Assembly (NCBI GenBank): GCA_020847535.1
Contig: JADLBU010000108.1
Coordinates: 1-64,000, forward strand
Length of the DNA: 64,000 nt
Source of the DNA: Phycisphaerales bacterium
GTDB taxonomy: Bacteria; Planctomycetota; Phycisphaerae; Phycisphaerales; UBA1924
Direction of reading: 5' to 3'
The notes beneath the pieces are model-generated. The model did not search any database and was not told the DNA's origin. It saw only the letters and a program-made list of their open reading frames with translations. Positions 54,662-62,722 of the stretch are shown here, in pieces; positions within the stretch are counted from its first letter, which is position 1; each line of letters opens with the position of its first letter. A program made the position numbers and the translations under genes.

Positions 54662-55948
54662 ATGGCGTCATTTGATCTCATCACCGGCAACGCGGTCATC
54701 GGGCAGTCGGGGGGGCCGACGGCGGTCATCAATCAGTCGCTGGTGGGCGTGGTCGAGGGGCTGCGGTGCGGGTTGCAGGCATCGGGGCATGTGAAGAGGG
54801 TGCTGGGGATGAGGCACGGGGTGCGGGGGCTCACCAAGGGTGAGTTTCACGACCTGACGGACATGCACCAGGATGTGCTGGACCGGCTGGCGATGACGCC
54901 TTCGGCGGGGCTGGGATCGACGCGTGACAAGCCGGACAAGGCGTACTGCGAGCGGGTGCTGGAGGCGTGCCGGAAGCACGATGTGCGGTATTTCTTCTAC
55001 ATCGGGGGGAACGACAGCTCGGACACGTGCCGGATCGTACGGGAGATGGCGGTGGCGATCGGGTATGACATGCGGTGCTTCCACCTGCCCAAGACGGTGG
55101 ACAACGACCTGAAGGAGAACGACCACACGCCGGGGTTCCCGAGTGCTGCGCGGTTTGTCGCGATGGCGAGCATGTCGGACTTCATGGACAACATCTCGCT
55201 GCCGGGGATCAAGATCAACGTGGTGATGGGGAGGCACGCGGGGTTTTTGACGGCGGCGAGCGCTTTGGCACGGCGGTATGACCGGTCGCTGAACCCGGAG
55301 ACGGATGGGGTTTCGACGGATGGGCCGCAGTTGATCTACGTGCCGGAGGTGGCGTTCGACATCGAGCGGTTCCTGGCGGATGTGGATGGGATCTACTCGA
55401 AGAAGGGGCGATGCCACATCGTGGTGAGCGAGGGGATCCAGGATAAGGATGGGGTGGCGATCGGGGCCAAGCTGATCAAGAACGCGCAGACGGATTCGCA
55501 CGGGAACGTGCAGCTTTCGGGGTCGGGAGCGCTGGGGGATCAGTTGTCGGACCTGATCAAGGAGAAGCTGACGCCGGCGGGCGGGAAGCCGCCGCGGGTG
55601 CGGGCGGACACGTTTGGTTATGTGCAGCGGTGCTGGCCGGATGCATCGATCATCGACCGGATGGAAGCGCGGCGGAGCGGGCGGTTTGGGGCGACGCTGG
55701 CGATGCGCGGGGAGATGGATGGGAGCGTGGCGATCAAGCGGCCTGGGACGGGCTCAGCGCTGTGGATGGGGACGGATAATGGAGCGCCGTACGTGAGCGA
55801 GTATGCGCGTGTGGAGCTGTCGGCGATCGCGGCGAAGACGCGTCACATGCCCGAGGAATTCTTGCTGGGGCACAACAACGTTTCGAAGCGGTTCATTGAG
55901 TATTGCCTGCCGCTGGTGGGTGAGTTGCCGAGCTTTGAGAGGTTTTGA
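54662..55948 (+). CDS. PPi-type 6-phosphofructokinase
   Basis: The 428-residue enzyme phosphorylates fructose 6-phosphate, probably with pyrophosphate and therefore reversibly. The active site contains NAVIGQSGGPTAVINQ, YIGGNDSSDTCR (115-119, Asp118 in place of the Gly of ATP enzymes) and HLPKTVDNDL with Lys144, the PKTxDND form that marks PPi dependence (ATP enzymes have PGTIDND). GIKINVVMGRHAGFLTAAS and IVVSEGIQDKDG complete the fold. The ATG at 54662 follows a GAGG-like site (GAGGAG). It stands alone on the plus strand. Confidence 0.93.
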   Translation: MASFDLITGNAVIGQSGGPTAVINQSLVGVVEGLRCGLQASGHVKRVLGMRHGVRGLTKGEFHDLTDMHQDVLDRLAMTPSAGLGSTRDKPDKAYCERVLEACRKHDVRYFFYIGGNDSSDTCRIVREMAVAIGYDMRCFHLPKTVDNDLKENDHTPGFPSAARFVAMASMSDFMDNISLPGIKINVVMGRHAGFLTAASALARRYDRSLNPETDGVSTDGPQLIYVPEVAFDIERFLADVDGIYSKKGRCHIVVSEGIQDKDGVAIGAKLIKNAQTDSHGNVQLSGSGALGDQLSDLIKEKLTPAGGKPPRVRADTFGYVQRCWPDASIIDRMEARRSGRFGATLAMRGEMDGSVAIKRPGTGSALWMGTDNGAPYVSEYARVELSAIAAKTRHMPEEFLLGHNNVSKRFIEYCLPLVGELPSFERF

Positions 55949-56031
55949 GTTTCGGAGAGCGAGCAAGGGGTGAGCGAATAAGCCAGTGAGGGGTTGAGAG
56001 GGTGAGAGGTTTCTTCACGGGAGTGCGCATC
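55949..56031. other. Short spacer before a lipoprotein remnant
   Basis: About 80 bases with GAG/GTGAG-rich quasi-repeats and no terminator. It precedes the interrupted lipoprotein gene. Confidence 0.35.
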
Positions 56032-56388
56032 ATGCGTGTGATCCTGTACTGCCTGATCCTGGTGAGCGCGCTTGGCGCGATCTCGTGTGCGGGCGGCTCG
56101 ACACGTTTCGATGATTCGGCGCTCAGGCAGGAGGTGAGCGCGGCGATGGCGGAGTACCAGGAGTCCTTCCGCGCGACCGATTGAGATGCGCTCACCGGTC
56201 GCTACGCGGGCGATGCGATGCCGCTGTATTGTCCACGCGTCGAGCACGTCCGAGACCGCAATCTCCGCGGGGCTGTCTCAGCCGCAGTCGCAGATGGCGG
56301 TTTCCCGGTCCGCGGCAGGTCCGATCCGTACGTTACAACATCGCCGATCTCATTGAATGAGGACGCGGAGAAGCAAGAATCGCAATGA
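56032..56388 (+). pseudogene. SnoaL/DUF4440-like lipoprotein gene interrupted by an in-frame TGA
   Basis: The ATG at 56032 opens a lipoprotein signal (MRVILYCLILVSALGAISCA, lipobox cysteine at residue 19) followed by a helical start (LRQEVSAAMAEYQESFRAT). TGA at 56182-56184 stops translation after 50 residues. The same frame then continues for 67 codons to 56386-56388, reading DALTGRYAGDAMPLYCP and RNLRGAVSAAVADG, typical of SnoaL-like proteins that begin with a helix and the TxDxxAL motif. A TGG or CGA to TGA nonsense mutation is the simplest explanation. The short 5' product could still be made. Confidence 0.65.
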
Positions 56389-56688
56389 GCTCCTCCGTGT
56401 GGCTCTCCGTGTCCTGCACTCGGTGCTGCATCTGAACGGAATCGGTGGTTGGAGCGCCCGCGCATCAACGGCGCAGGTACAGAAGACAATGGGGGTCTTT
56501 TCCAAGGGTTTTCGCTCGCCGAGCCTCGCTCGACTCCTGGCAACCATCGCTCGCCCGAAGTGGGCGAAGGGGACTGGATACACAGCTTCAGACTTCTGTC
56601 ATCGCAAGATTGCGGTCTCCGCTGGATTGTTGCCCTTCTCGGCGTCCTCTACGCCTCTGCGGCTCTGCCGCGAAGCTGTGTATTTGGA
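56389..56688. other. Spacer with no gene
   Basis: Three hundred bases. It contains CTCCGTGTGGCTCTCCGTGTCC and CCTCTACGCCTCTGCGGCTCTG tracts similar in style to the tandem repeats elsewhere, and a hairpin TCGCCC-GAAGT-GGGCGA near 56551-56567. Frames on both strands look random. Confidence 0.4.
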
Positions 56689-56880
56689 TCAGCCATCGAA
56701 CTTATCGAAGGCGCCTGCTGCTTGCTGGTCCTGCACGTATTTCTGGAAGTCGCTCATCTTGTAGGAGATGAAGCAGAAGGCGTGGTGGAGAGTGAGCCAC
56801 TCGATGTCGGAGTGGTCCTCATCGAGGTCTTTGCGGAGGCGGTTGAGTTCGGCGAGCAGGGTTTCTGGTTTGATCGCCAT
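56689..56880 (-). CDS. Small hypothetical protein
   Basis: The 63-residue acidic protein begins MAIKPETLLAELNRLRKDLD and continues EDHSDIEWLTLHHAFCFISYK, reading as two amphipathic helices. No signal peptide or motif. The sequence composition differs from random shadow frames, and the ATG at 56880 is followed by a sensible helix, so I consider it a probable real gene. It has no obvious partner. Its promoter region contains the inverted heptanucleotide element. Confidence 0.6.
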   Translation of the reverse strand: MAIKPETLLAELNRLRKDLDEDHSDIEWLTLHHAFCFISYKMSDFQKYVQDQQAAGAFDKFDG

Positions 56881-56910
56881 TGGTGGGCTCCGAGACAAGG
56901 AGAACTGGAA

Positions 56911-56991
56911 GGCACTGGGGACTGGGCACTGGTGAAAAACAGCGTTGCCGGTTGTCTCTTCACCAGTGCCCAGTGCGCGATGCCTGGTGCC
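56911..56991. repeat. Inverted pair of heptanucleotide tracts
   Basis: Left: GGCACTG, GGGACTG, GGCACTG. Right: CCAGTGC, CCAGTGC, GCGATGC, CTGGTGC. The inner 13 bp are perfect inverted repeats (GGGCACTGGTGAA at 56924-56936 with 56959-56971). It is a combination of the heptamer family with a palindromic layout. Confidence 0.75.
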
Positions 56992-57057
56992 TTTGAGCTC
57001 TCTGTGTCCTCTGTGGTGGAGATTGCATTGAGAACGTTCACGTGAGCTGAAGCGGCA

Positions 57058-57948
57058 TCAGCCTGGGCTGGGGGTTGGTGATGGGCCTCCGCGGGGCTTG
57101 AGGGCTTCGGAGAGGCGGCAGAGCGCGAAGAGGATGGTGAGGGCGGCGACCACGCTGGGGCCGGGGGGCCACTCGAGCTCCATGCTCAGGATGGTGCCGG
57201 CGAGCACTCCGGCGAGCCCGATGAGCTCGGCGAGCACGAGGACTCTCCAGAGCCGATCGCTGAGGCAGAGGGCGGATGCGGCGGGAAGGACGAGCATGGC
57301 GGTCGCGAGCACGACGCCGGAGACCTTCATCGCCGTCACGATCGCCAGGCACAGCAGAACGAGCAGGAGGTTGCGCATCGCGCGGCCGGGGATGCCGAAG
57401 GCGGCTGATGAAGGCTCATCGAAGGCCCAGAAGATGAGCGGGCGGCGGAACCACCAGATCGCGGCGAGCACCAGAATCGCGACGATCACGGCGACCCAGG
57501 CCTCGGTGATCGAGAGGCCGTAGATGGAGCCGAAGAGGATGGATTCCCAGCCCGGCCCGCCGGAGCCCCTGCGCTGGATCGCCAGGTGCAGCAGGATCGC
57601 ACCCAGGCACATCGAGCCGACCAGGACGATGCCGATCGCGGTGTCGGAAGAGGTGGAGCCGCGTGAAGAGAGCCATGCGATCGTGAGGGCGGAGGCAAGG
57701 CAGAACGCAACCACGATGCCGAACTGCCCGACGGCCGAAGCGCCCAGACCCGTGAGGCCGAGGATCGCGGCAATCCCCATGCCGCCGAAGGCCGCGTGGC
57801 TGATGCCCTGGCCGATGAAGCTCATGCGCTTGAGGACGACCAGGACGCTGAGGCACGAGCACATGATCGCCATCGCCAGGCCGGTGATGAGGCCGGGGAG
57901 GAAGAGGGGAGCAAGCTGCGGATCGGTGAGGTAGCGGAGGGTGTTCAA
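57058..57948 (-). CDS. Metal ABC transporter permease (ZnuB/MntB-like)
   Basis: The 296-residue integral membrane protein is an ABC-3-type permease for Zn2+ or Mn2+. The hallmark segments are GLAMAIMCSCLSVLVVLKRMSFIG, the conserved GISHAAFGGMGIAAILG loop and later MKVSGVVLATAMLVLPAASA. About eight helices are visible. The last segment is WPPGPSVVAALTILFALCRL. Its start overlaps the stop of the ATPase gene (ATGA at 57945-57948), so both subunits are translated together. No solute-binding lipoprotein gene is next to it in this window. Confidence 0.93.
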   Translation of the reverse strand: MNTLRYLTDPQLAPLFLPGLITGLAMAIMCSCLSVLVVLKRMSFIGQGISHAAFGGMGIAAILGLTGLGASAVGQFGIVVAFCLASALTIAWLSSRGSTSSDTAIGIVLVGSMCLGAILLHLAIQRRGSGGPGWESILFGSIYGLSITEAWVAVIVAILVLAAIWWFRRPLIFWAFDEPSSAAFGIPGRAMRNLLLVLLCLAIVTAMKVSGVVLATAMLVLPAASALCLSDRLWRVLVLAELIGLAGVLAGTILSMELEWPPGPSVVAALTILFALCRLSEALKPRGGPSPTPSPG

Positions 57949-58970
57949 GACTTCCCTCCGGGGTGGTCGGGATGGGAAGCGTCTTTGGTAGTGCTCTTGG
58001 CAGTCGCTGGCAGCGCACTGATGCTCAGGCCGATGGGGCCGGGAGCGGGCGGGTGGTGCGCGTGCGAGTGGGATGGGTCGGTGCAGGTGGAGGCGGCGTG
58101 GGCATCGATGTGGACATCGCCGAAGATGCCTGAGACATCATGGCGGAAGACCTCGGCGAGCACGGCGGGGGTGAGGCCCTGGGGTGCATCGTGGAAGTGG
58201 AGGGTTCGGCTGAGGCAGGCGACCCGGTCGCAGGAGCCGGCGATCGCGCGGATGTCGTGGCTGACGATGATGATGGTCAGGCCCAGTTCATCGCGGACGC
58301 GGTTGAGGAGGCTTGCGAAGCGCTGCTGTCCGGCGACATCGATGCCGACGGTGGGCTCATCGAGGAGCAGGAGGCGGGGTTGGGCGGCGAGCGCACGGGC
58401 GATCGTGACGCGCTGGAGCTGTCCGCCCGAGAGCTTGCCGATGGGGCGATCGGCGAGGGTGTCCATGCCGACGAGTTCGAGCATGTGGTTGACGTGGCGG
58501 GCGCGGTCGGGGGGGAGACTTTTCCATGGGGCAAGGCCCCGCATCGCGGCCATGGCGACCACCTGTCGGACGCTGAGCGGGAAGGCGAGCTCAGCGCCGA
58601 TGCGCTGTGCGACGTAGCCGACGAGGCCATCGCGGCGGGCCTGGTGGGGTGTGCGGCCCAGGACGCGGATGTCTCCGGCAGCGCCGTCGAGGAGGCCGAG
58701 GGTGAGCTTGATGAGGGTGGACTTGCCGCCGCCGTTGGGGCCGAGGATGCCCAGGCGCTCCCCTTCGTGAACGGCGAACGTGATGCTCTGGATCGCGGGC
58801 TTGCGTGCGCCGTTCTCGGTATCTGCGGAGGGGTAGTAGAAGGTGACATCGCGGTACTCGACCGCGATCTGGTGAGGGTCTGGCGTGAAAGTTGTTGTGG
58901 GAGTCGTTGTGAGAGTTGGCACGGTTGACGCGCGGGGTGGGGTGAGTGAACGGTCAGCCGGGTTGGTCAA
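57945..58970 (-). CDS. Metal ABC transporter ATP-binding protein with His-rich tail
   Basis: The 341-residue ATPase has Walker A GPNGGGKST (about 76-84), signature LSGGQLQRV, Walker B LLLLDEPTVGID and the switch His in IIVSHDIRAIAG. It pairs with the ABC-3 permease downstream. The C-terminal tail contains CTDPSHSHAHHPP, a likely metal-binding or sensing segment. The start is a TTG at 58970 that overlaps the FmdB-like gene's stop (TTGA), supporting coupled translation. A GTG about 16 codons further in could also serve. The substrate metal, zinc or manganese, is not certain. Confidence 0.9.
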   Translation of the reverse strand: MTNPADRSLTPPRASTVPTLTTTPTTTFTPDPHQIAVEYRDVTFYYPSADTENGARKPAIQSITFAVHEGERLGILGPNGGGKSTLIKLTLGLLDGAAGDIRVLGRTPHQARRDGLVGYVAQRIGAELAFPLSVRQVVAMAAMRGLAPWKSLPPDRARHVNHMLELVGMDTLADRPIGKLSGGQLQRVTIARALAAQPRLLLLDEPTVGIDVAGQQRFASLLNRVRDELGLTIIIVSHDIRAIAGSCDRVACLSRTLHFHDAPQGLTPAVLAEVFRHDVSGIFGDVHIDAHAASTCTDPSHSHAHHPPAPGPIGLSISALPATAKSTTKDASHPDHPGGKS

Positions 58971-59269
58971 TCATCGGCCGAGATGGACTTGGGGCCTTCC
59001 TTGCCGGCGACCCGTTCCATGTAGCCGCTGCCTTTGCGTTCGTACTTGGTGAAGCCGAGGCGCTCGAGGTTCTTGTTGGAGAGGGCGGACTTGCCCTTGA
59101 TGTCGGACCACTTGCCGGCGATGTTGGGGAGGTTGATGGCGCGGCGGACGGGCTGGCCTGTGTCGGGGTGCTTGGTGAGGTGGGGATCCTTCATGGCCTG
59201 GAAGAGCTCGAAGGTCTTGCCGGTGGGCTCGCCCTTGGTGTCCAGGATCTCGTACTCGTACATGGGCAT
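58967..59269 (-). CDS. FmdB-like small protein without zinc-ribbon cysteines
   Basis: The 100-residue protein begins MPMYEYEILDTKGEPTGKTF and goes on to PDTGQPVRRAINLPN and IKGKSALSNKNLERLGFTKY. It matches the FmdB/putative regulatory protein family (PxYEYxCxxCGxxF...), but all ribbon cysteines are absent. The ATG at 59269 gives the family start. Its stop overlaps the start of the metal ABC ATPase gene, so it belongs to the same operon. A regulatory or assembly role is inferred only from the family. Confidence 0.85.
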   Translation of the reverse strand: MPMYEYEILDTKGEPTGKTFELFQAMKDPHLTKHPDTGQPVRRAINLPNIAGKWSDIKGKSALSNKNLERLGFTKYERKGSGYMERVAGKEGPKSISADD

Positions 59270-59488
59270 GCCGGAATGATAAGCGCCCGGGGCGAGATGG
59301 CCCCGCGGGCGGGTTCGGGAGAGGGCGGGTCGGGCGATCGCGGCAAATTCTGCAATCCGCGTGAGTCGCCGCGTGCCGCACCGTTCGTGTTGGGTCAAGC
59401 GCCGCTTCGGCGCCCCGAGTACCATCAAGATATAGTGGGAACCGCAGCACTGCGTCCGGGGGGAACACCGGCGCGGGGAGGGCATCTC

Positions 59489-60715
59489 ATGGCACAGAAT
59501 ACTCGCACGCGCACCGGGTTGGCCCTGTTCCTGCTTGCCGGAGGTCTTTCCGCCGGGAGCGCCAACGCCCAATGGACCGCCTCCGACACGTACGAGGTGC
59601 GTCACGACTTCTTGGTGACTCCCGGCGGCAACGTGACGCCGCGGGTGAAGTTCTTCTACTTCCAGCACGCATGGCTGTACGAGTACATGGGTGCGTGGGG
59701 CGCATACACGCAGGCGGGTGTCGCGCCTCCGCAGGGGCCGGGCTTCGACCTGCTGGGGACCGAGGGGTACGCGAACCTGATGTTGATGAACTATCCGCGG
59801 CATGCGGCGAACCCTCCGACCAACTGCCTGTGGGGCTGGGTGGACATCCCCGACACGGGCAAGACGGACTGGGGATGCACGAGGGTGCTGAGCCCCAACA
59901 GCAACTCGCACGCGAACGCGTGTACGGACTACCTGGTGGCGAGCTACGGTGTGGGGACGCCGATCCAGGGGTACATCCGGGCGATGGGCAACGCGTATTC
60001 GTACACGTATTCGTACACGGAGACGTACGCCTTCAGCGCGGCGGCGATCCTGATCGAGGCGGGGACTCAGCTCGCCAGCGGGCAGATCGTGTGGACGCCG
60101 TGGATGGATTCGGTGCATGACTCATCGCACTCGATCGCGGTTCGCAAGGATCCGATCACGATCTCGTGGGATGGGAGCAGCGCGGGCGAGGTGACGCTCT
60201 TGGATGCGGACATGAACGTCCGCGGGGAGGCGGGTGGCGGGGCTTCGAGCTGGAAGGGGGATGTGGTGGAGTTCGGGGCTTCGGAGGGTGTCTTCTACGT
60301 GGACATCAATCCGGCGGTCACGAAGAAGGGCGGTACCGCGCGGATGGAGGTGACGAACGGGGTGGTGGTGGTGTCGAACGACTCTGGGGCATTCGATGGG
60401 CTGCTTCCGGCGGTGGGGGCGCAGACGCCGTTGAAGTTCGATTTCCCATCGAAGCTGAACGTCATCTACGACATCACGCCGCACATCGGCAACGCGAGCA
60501 ACATCGGTCTGTACATGGGAGGCGGGGCCGGTGGTCCTGCGCGGGCGGGGTGCCCGGCAGATGTCGATGCATCGGGGTTCGTAGATACGGATGACTTTGA
60601 TGCCTTTGTGGGGATGTTCACCGAGGGGGGGCCTGCGGCGGACTTTGACCATTCGGGGTTTGTCGACACCGACGACTATGACGCGTTCGTGCGGGCGTTC
60701 GAGTCGGGGTGTTAG
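59489..60715 (+). CDS. Secreted protein with EF-hand/Cys tail
   Basis: The 408-residue protein has a signal peptide (TRTGLALFLLAGGLSAGSANA, cleavage before QW). GGGGAGGG precedes the ATG at 59489. Two domains of about 170 residues each are rich in beta structure (YEVRHDFLVTPGGNVTPRVKF; GEVTLLDADMNVRGEAGGG). I do not recognise a family. Residues 355-408 are the double EF-hand module (60551-60712) of the T-type, starting CPADVDASG and ending FESGC. Cysteines elsewhere occur in NCLWGWVDIP, DWGCTRV and ANACTDY. It is probably extracellular. The next gene bears the same kind of tail. Confidence 0.85.
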   Translation: MAQNTRTRTGLALFLLAGGLSAGSANAQWTASDTYEVRHDFLVTPGGNVTPRVKFFYFQHAWLYEYMGAWGAYTQAGVAPPQGPGFDLLGTEGYANLMLMNYPRHAANPPTNCLWGWVDIPDTGKTDWGCTRVLSPNSNSHANACTDYLVASYGVGTPIQGYIRAMGNAYSYTYSYTETYAFSAAAILIEAGTQLASGQIVWTPWMDSVHDSSHSIAVRKDPITISWDGSSAGEVTLLDADMNVRGEAGGGASSWKGDVVEFGASEGVFYVDINPAVTKKGGTARMEVTNGVVVVSNDSGAFDGLLPAVGAQTPLKFDFPSKLNVIYDITPHIGNASNIGLYMGGGAGGPARAGCPADVDASGFVDTDDFDAFVGMFTEGGPAADFDHSGFVDTDDYDAFVRAFESGC

Positions 60716-60770
60716 GATGGGATGAGGCCTTGACGGGCGCCAGACCCGCGAACCCGAACCGATCCTTCAC

Positions 60771-60797
60771 AACCGGCCAGCGATGGCCGGTTTTTTT
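60771..60797 (+). terminator. Intrinsic terminator
   Basis: AACCGGCCA-GCGA-TGGCCGGTT (60771-60792) forms a perfect 9-bp stem with a tetraloop and runs into seven Ts (60791-60797). It ends the transcript of the secreted-protein gene before the next gene. Confidence 0.85.
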
Positions 60798-60989
60798 CGT
60801 GCCATGGGGGTTTTTGCTCGGCGCGCGGGGCGGTCAAGGTACACTGCGGCCGCCGCCGGGTGGGGGTCGGGAAATCTGGCATGGCCGGCGGAGTCGGTGT
60901 TCTGGTTGCAGCGAACCAGCCACCTGCACGATGGGAATCGTCGTGCGGGCGGTTCGCCGCAGCCGGGCGCCATGTAAAGGAGATTGTCT
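60798..60989. promoter_or_regulatory. Promoter and leader region of the PQQ-like dehydrogenase gene
   Basis: The 190 bases following the terminator should contain the promoter of the next gene. AAAGGAG stands 7 bases before its ATG. No repeat is seen. Confidence 0.4.
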
Positions 60990-62441
60990 ATGCGTCCATT
61001 CGCCGCTCAGGCTGTCGTCGCCCTTGTCGGAACCACCTTGTCGATGCTGGCCGCCCCGTGCCAAGCGCAGCAGCTCACGACGATCCGCGTCGGGAGCGGC
61101 CTGGCGCGGCCGATCTTTGTGACCCACGCGCCGGGAGATCCCAGCCGTCTGTTCGTCATCGAGAAGCAGGGGCGAATCCGGATCATCAAGGATGGCGTGC
61201 TTCTGGGGACGGCGTTCCTGGATATCGACAGTATCGTCACAGGCGGGACCTCCGGCCAGAGCGAGCAGGGGCTGCTGGGCCTTGCGTTCCATCCCAACTA
61301 CCAGAGCAACGGCAAGTTCTACGTGAACTACACGGCGGTGGCGGGCGCCGGGGACACGGTGGTCGCGGAGTACACGGTCTCGGGGAACCCCGACATCGCC
61401 AACACGACCGCGACGACCATCATGGTGTTCAACCAGCCGCAGTCGAACCACAACGGCGGGTGGATCGGGTTCGGTCCGGATGGGTACCTGCACGTGGCGA
61501 GCGGGGATGGCGGCAACTCGAACGATGCGGGCTCGGGGCACACCGAGCCGGGGGGCAACGCGCAGGACCTGACTTCCAACCTGCTGGGCAAGATCATGCG
61601 GGTGGACATCAACGGTGATGATTTCCCAGCGGATGCGACCAAGAACTACCGGATCCCGGGTGACAATCCGCTGGTCGGTGTGACGGGTGATGATGAGATC
61701 TACCACTGGGGCCTGCGCAACCCGTGGAGGCCATCGTTCGACCGGGCGACCGGCGATTTCTGGATCGGGGATGTGGGCCAGGGCGCGTGGGAAGAGATCG
61801 ACTTCATCCCGGCGGGGGTTTCGGGCCTCAACCTGGGTTGGCGCTGCTATGAAGGCAACGCGGTGTTCAATTTCGACAGCGTGTGCACCGGCCTGACCTT
61901 CACGCCGCCGATCTGGGCGTATGACCACAGCGGCGGCAAGTGCTCGGTGACGGGCGGGTACGTGTATCGCGGGTGCGCGATGCCCAACCTGCAGGGGACG
62001 TACTTCTTCGCCGAGTATTGCGGGGACATCATCTGGAGCCTGCGGTACGACGGGACCGTGGTGAGCGATTTCACCGTCCGGACGACCGAGCTTGCCCCCG
62101 GTGGCGGGCTGGCGATCGGGGATATCACTTCCTTCGGTGAGGACTATTACGGGGAGGTGTACATCTGCGACCAGGGGTCCACGGCGACCAACGGTGAGAT
62201 CTACAAGATCGTGCCGGTGACGCCGGGGCTGGATAGCGATGACAACGGGATCGTCAACACATGCGAGCCCGATGGGTGCCCGGCGGACTTTGACAACACC
62301 GGGTTCGTGGACACCGACGACTACGACGCCTTTGTGATCGCGTTCGAGGCCGGGGATGAATCCACGGATATCGATGGCACCGGCTTTGTCGATACCGACG
62401 ACTTCGATGCGTTCGTGCAGGCCTACGAGGCCGGCTGCTGA
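60990..62441 (+). CDS. Secreted PQQ-dependent sugar dehydrogenase-like protein with EF-hand/Cys tail
   Basis: The 483-residue protein has a signal peptide (cleavage near CQA-QQL). The six-bladed propeller of the soluble glucose/sorbosone dehydrogenase (GSDH) family covers about 27-400: ARPIFVTHAPGDPSRLFVIEK, GLLGLAFHPNYQSNGKFYVNY, HNGGWIGFGPDGYLHVASGDGG, DLTSNLLGKIMRVD, GLRNPWRPSFDRATGDFWIGD and NLGWRCYEGN. It probably oxidises aldoses with PQQ in the periplasm or outside the cell. The C-terminal 54 residues (62277-62438) are the T-type double EF-hand module ending YEAGC. The ATG at 60990 has a clear AAAGGAG. A TTG 6 bases earlier is less likely. Confidence 0.92.
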   Translation: MRPFAAQAVVALVGTTLSMLAAPCQAQQLTTIRVGSGLARPIFVTHAPGDPSRLFVIEKQGRIRIIKDGVLLGTAFLDIDSIVTGGTSGQSEQGLLGLAFHPNYQSNGKFYVNYTAVAGAGDTVVAEYTVSGNPDIANTTATTIMVFNQPQSNHNGGWIGFGPDGYLHVASGDGGNSNDAGSGHTEPGGNAQDLTSNLLGKIMRVDINGDDFPADATKNYRIPGDNPLVGVTGDDEIYHWGLRNPWRPSFDRATGDFWIGDVGQGAWEEIDFIPAGVSGLNLGWRCYEGNAVFNFDSVCTGLTFTPPIWAYDHSGGKCSVTGGYVYRGCAMPNLQGTYFFAEYCGDIIWSLRYDGTVVSDFTVRTTELAPGGGLAIGDITSFGEDYYGEVYICDQGSTATNGEIYKIVPVTPGLDSDDNGIVNTCEPDGCPADFDNTGFVDTDDYDAFVIAFEAGDESTDIDGTGFVDTDDFDAFVQAYEAGC

Positions 62442-62722
62442 CAGGTTGGCTACCACCCTCACCGCGATCAGGACAAACGCCCCGATTGCGGCTTGTTTCG
62501 CCCTCTGCCCCCGGAATGGGGATCCCCGGCATCTTCCGCGGGGTTCGGGACGAATAGTCTGGGAGTCGGCGAGAGATGCTGACGATGGCCCGGCGATTGG
62601 GCGATAACCGAATTGGGCGGTCCCCGGGAGGGCCGGATGCGGCATGGCCGCCCGGCGAGAGCCCGGATAACGCAGGTCACACCCGCCATCCCCGGCATGG
62701 GATGGAGCGCAGGAGATGTTGC
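62442..62722. other. Intergenic region before the last gene
   Basis: About 280 bases between two plus-strand secreted-protein genes. It has GGGGATCC and CCCCGG-type short palindromes but no stem followed by a T-run. Presumed promoter region of the partial gene at the right edge. Confidence 0.4.

Noticed and set aside
56182..56184. TGA as a selenocysteine codon in the SnoaL-like gene
   Set aside because: The family has no selenoproteins that I know of, no SECIS-like hairpin is evident just downstream, and a nonsense mutation is simpler.
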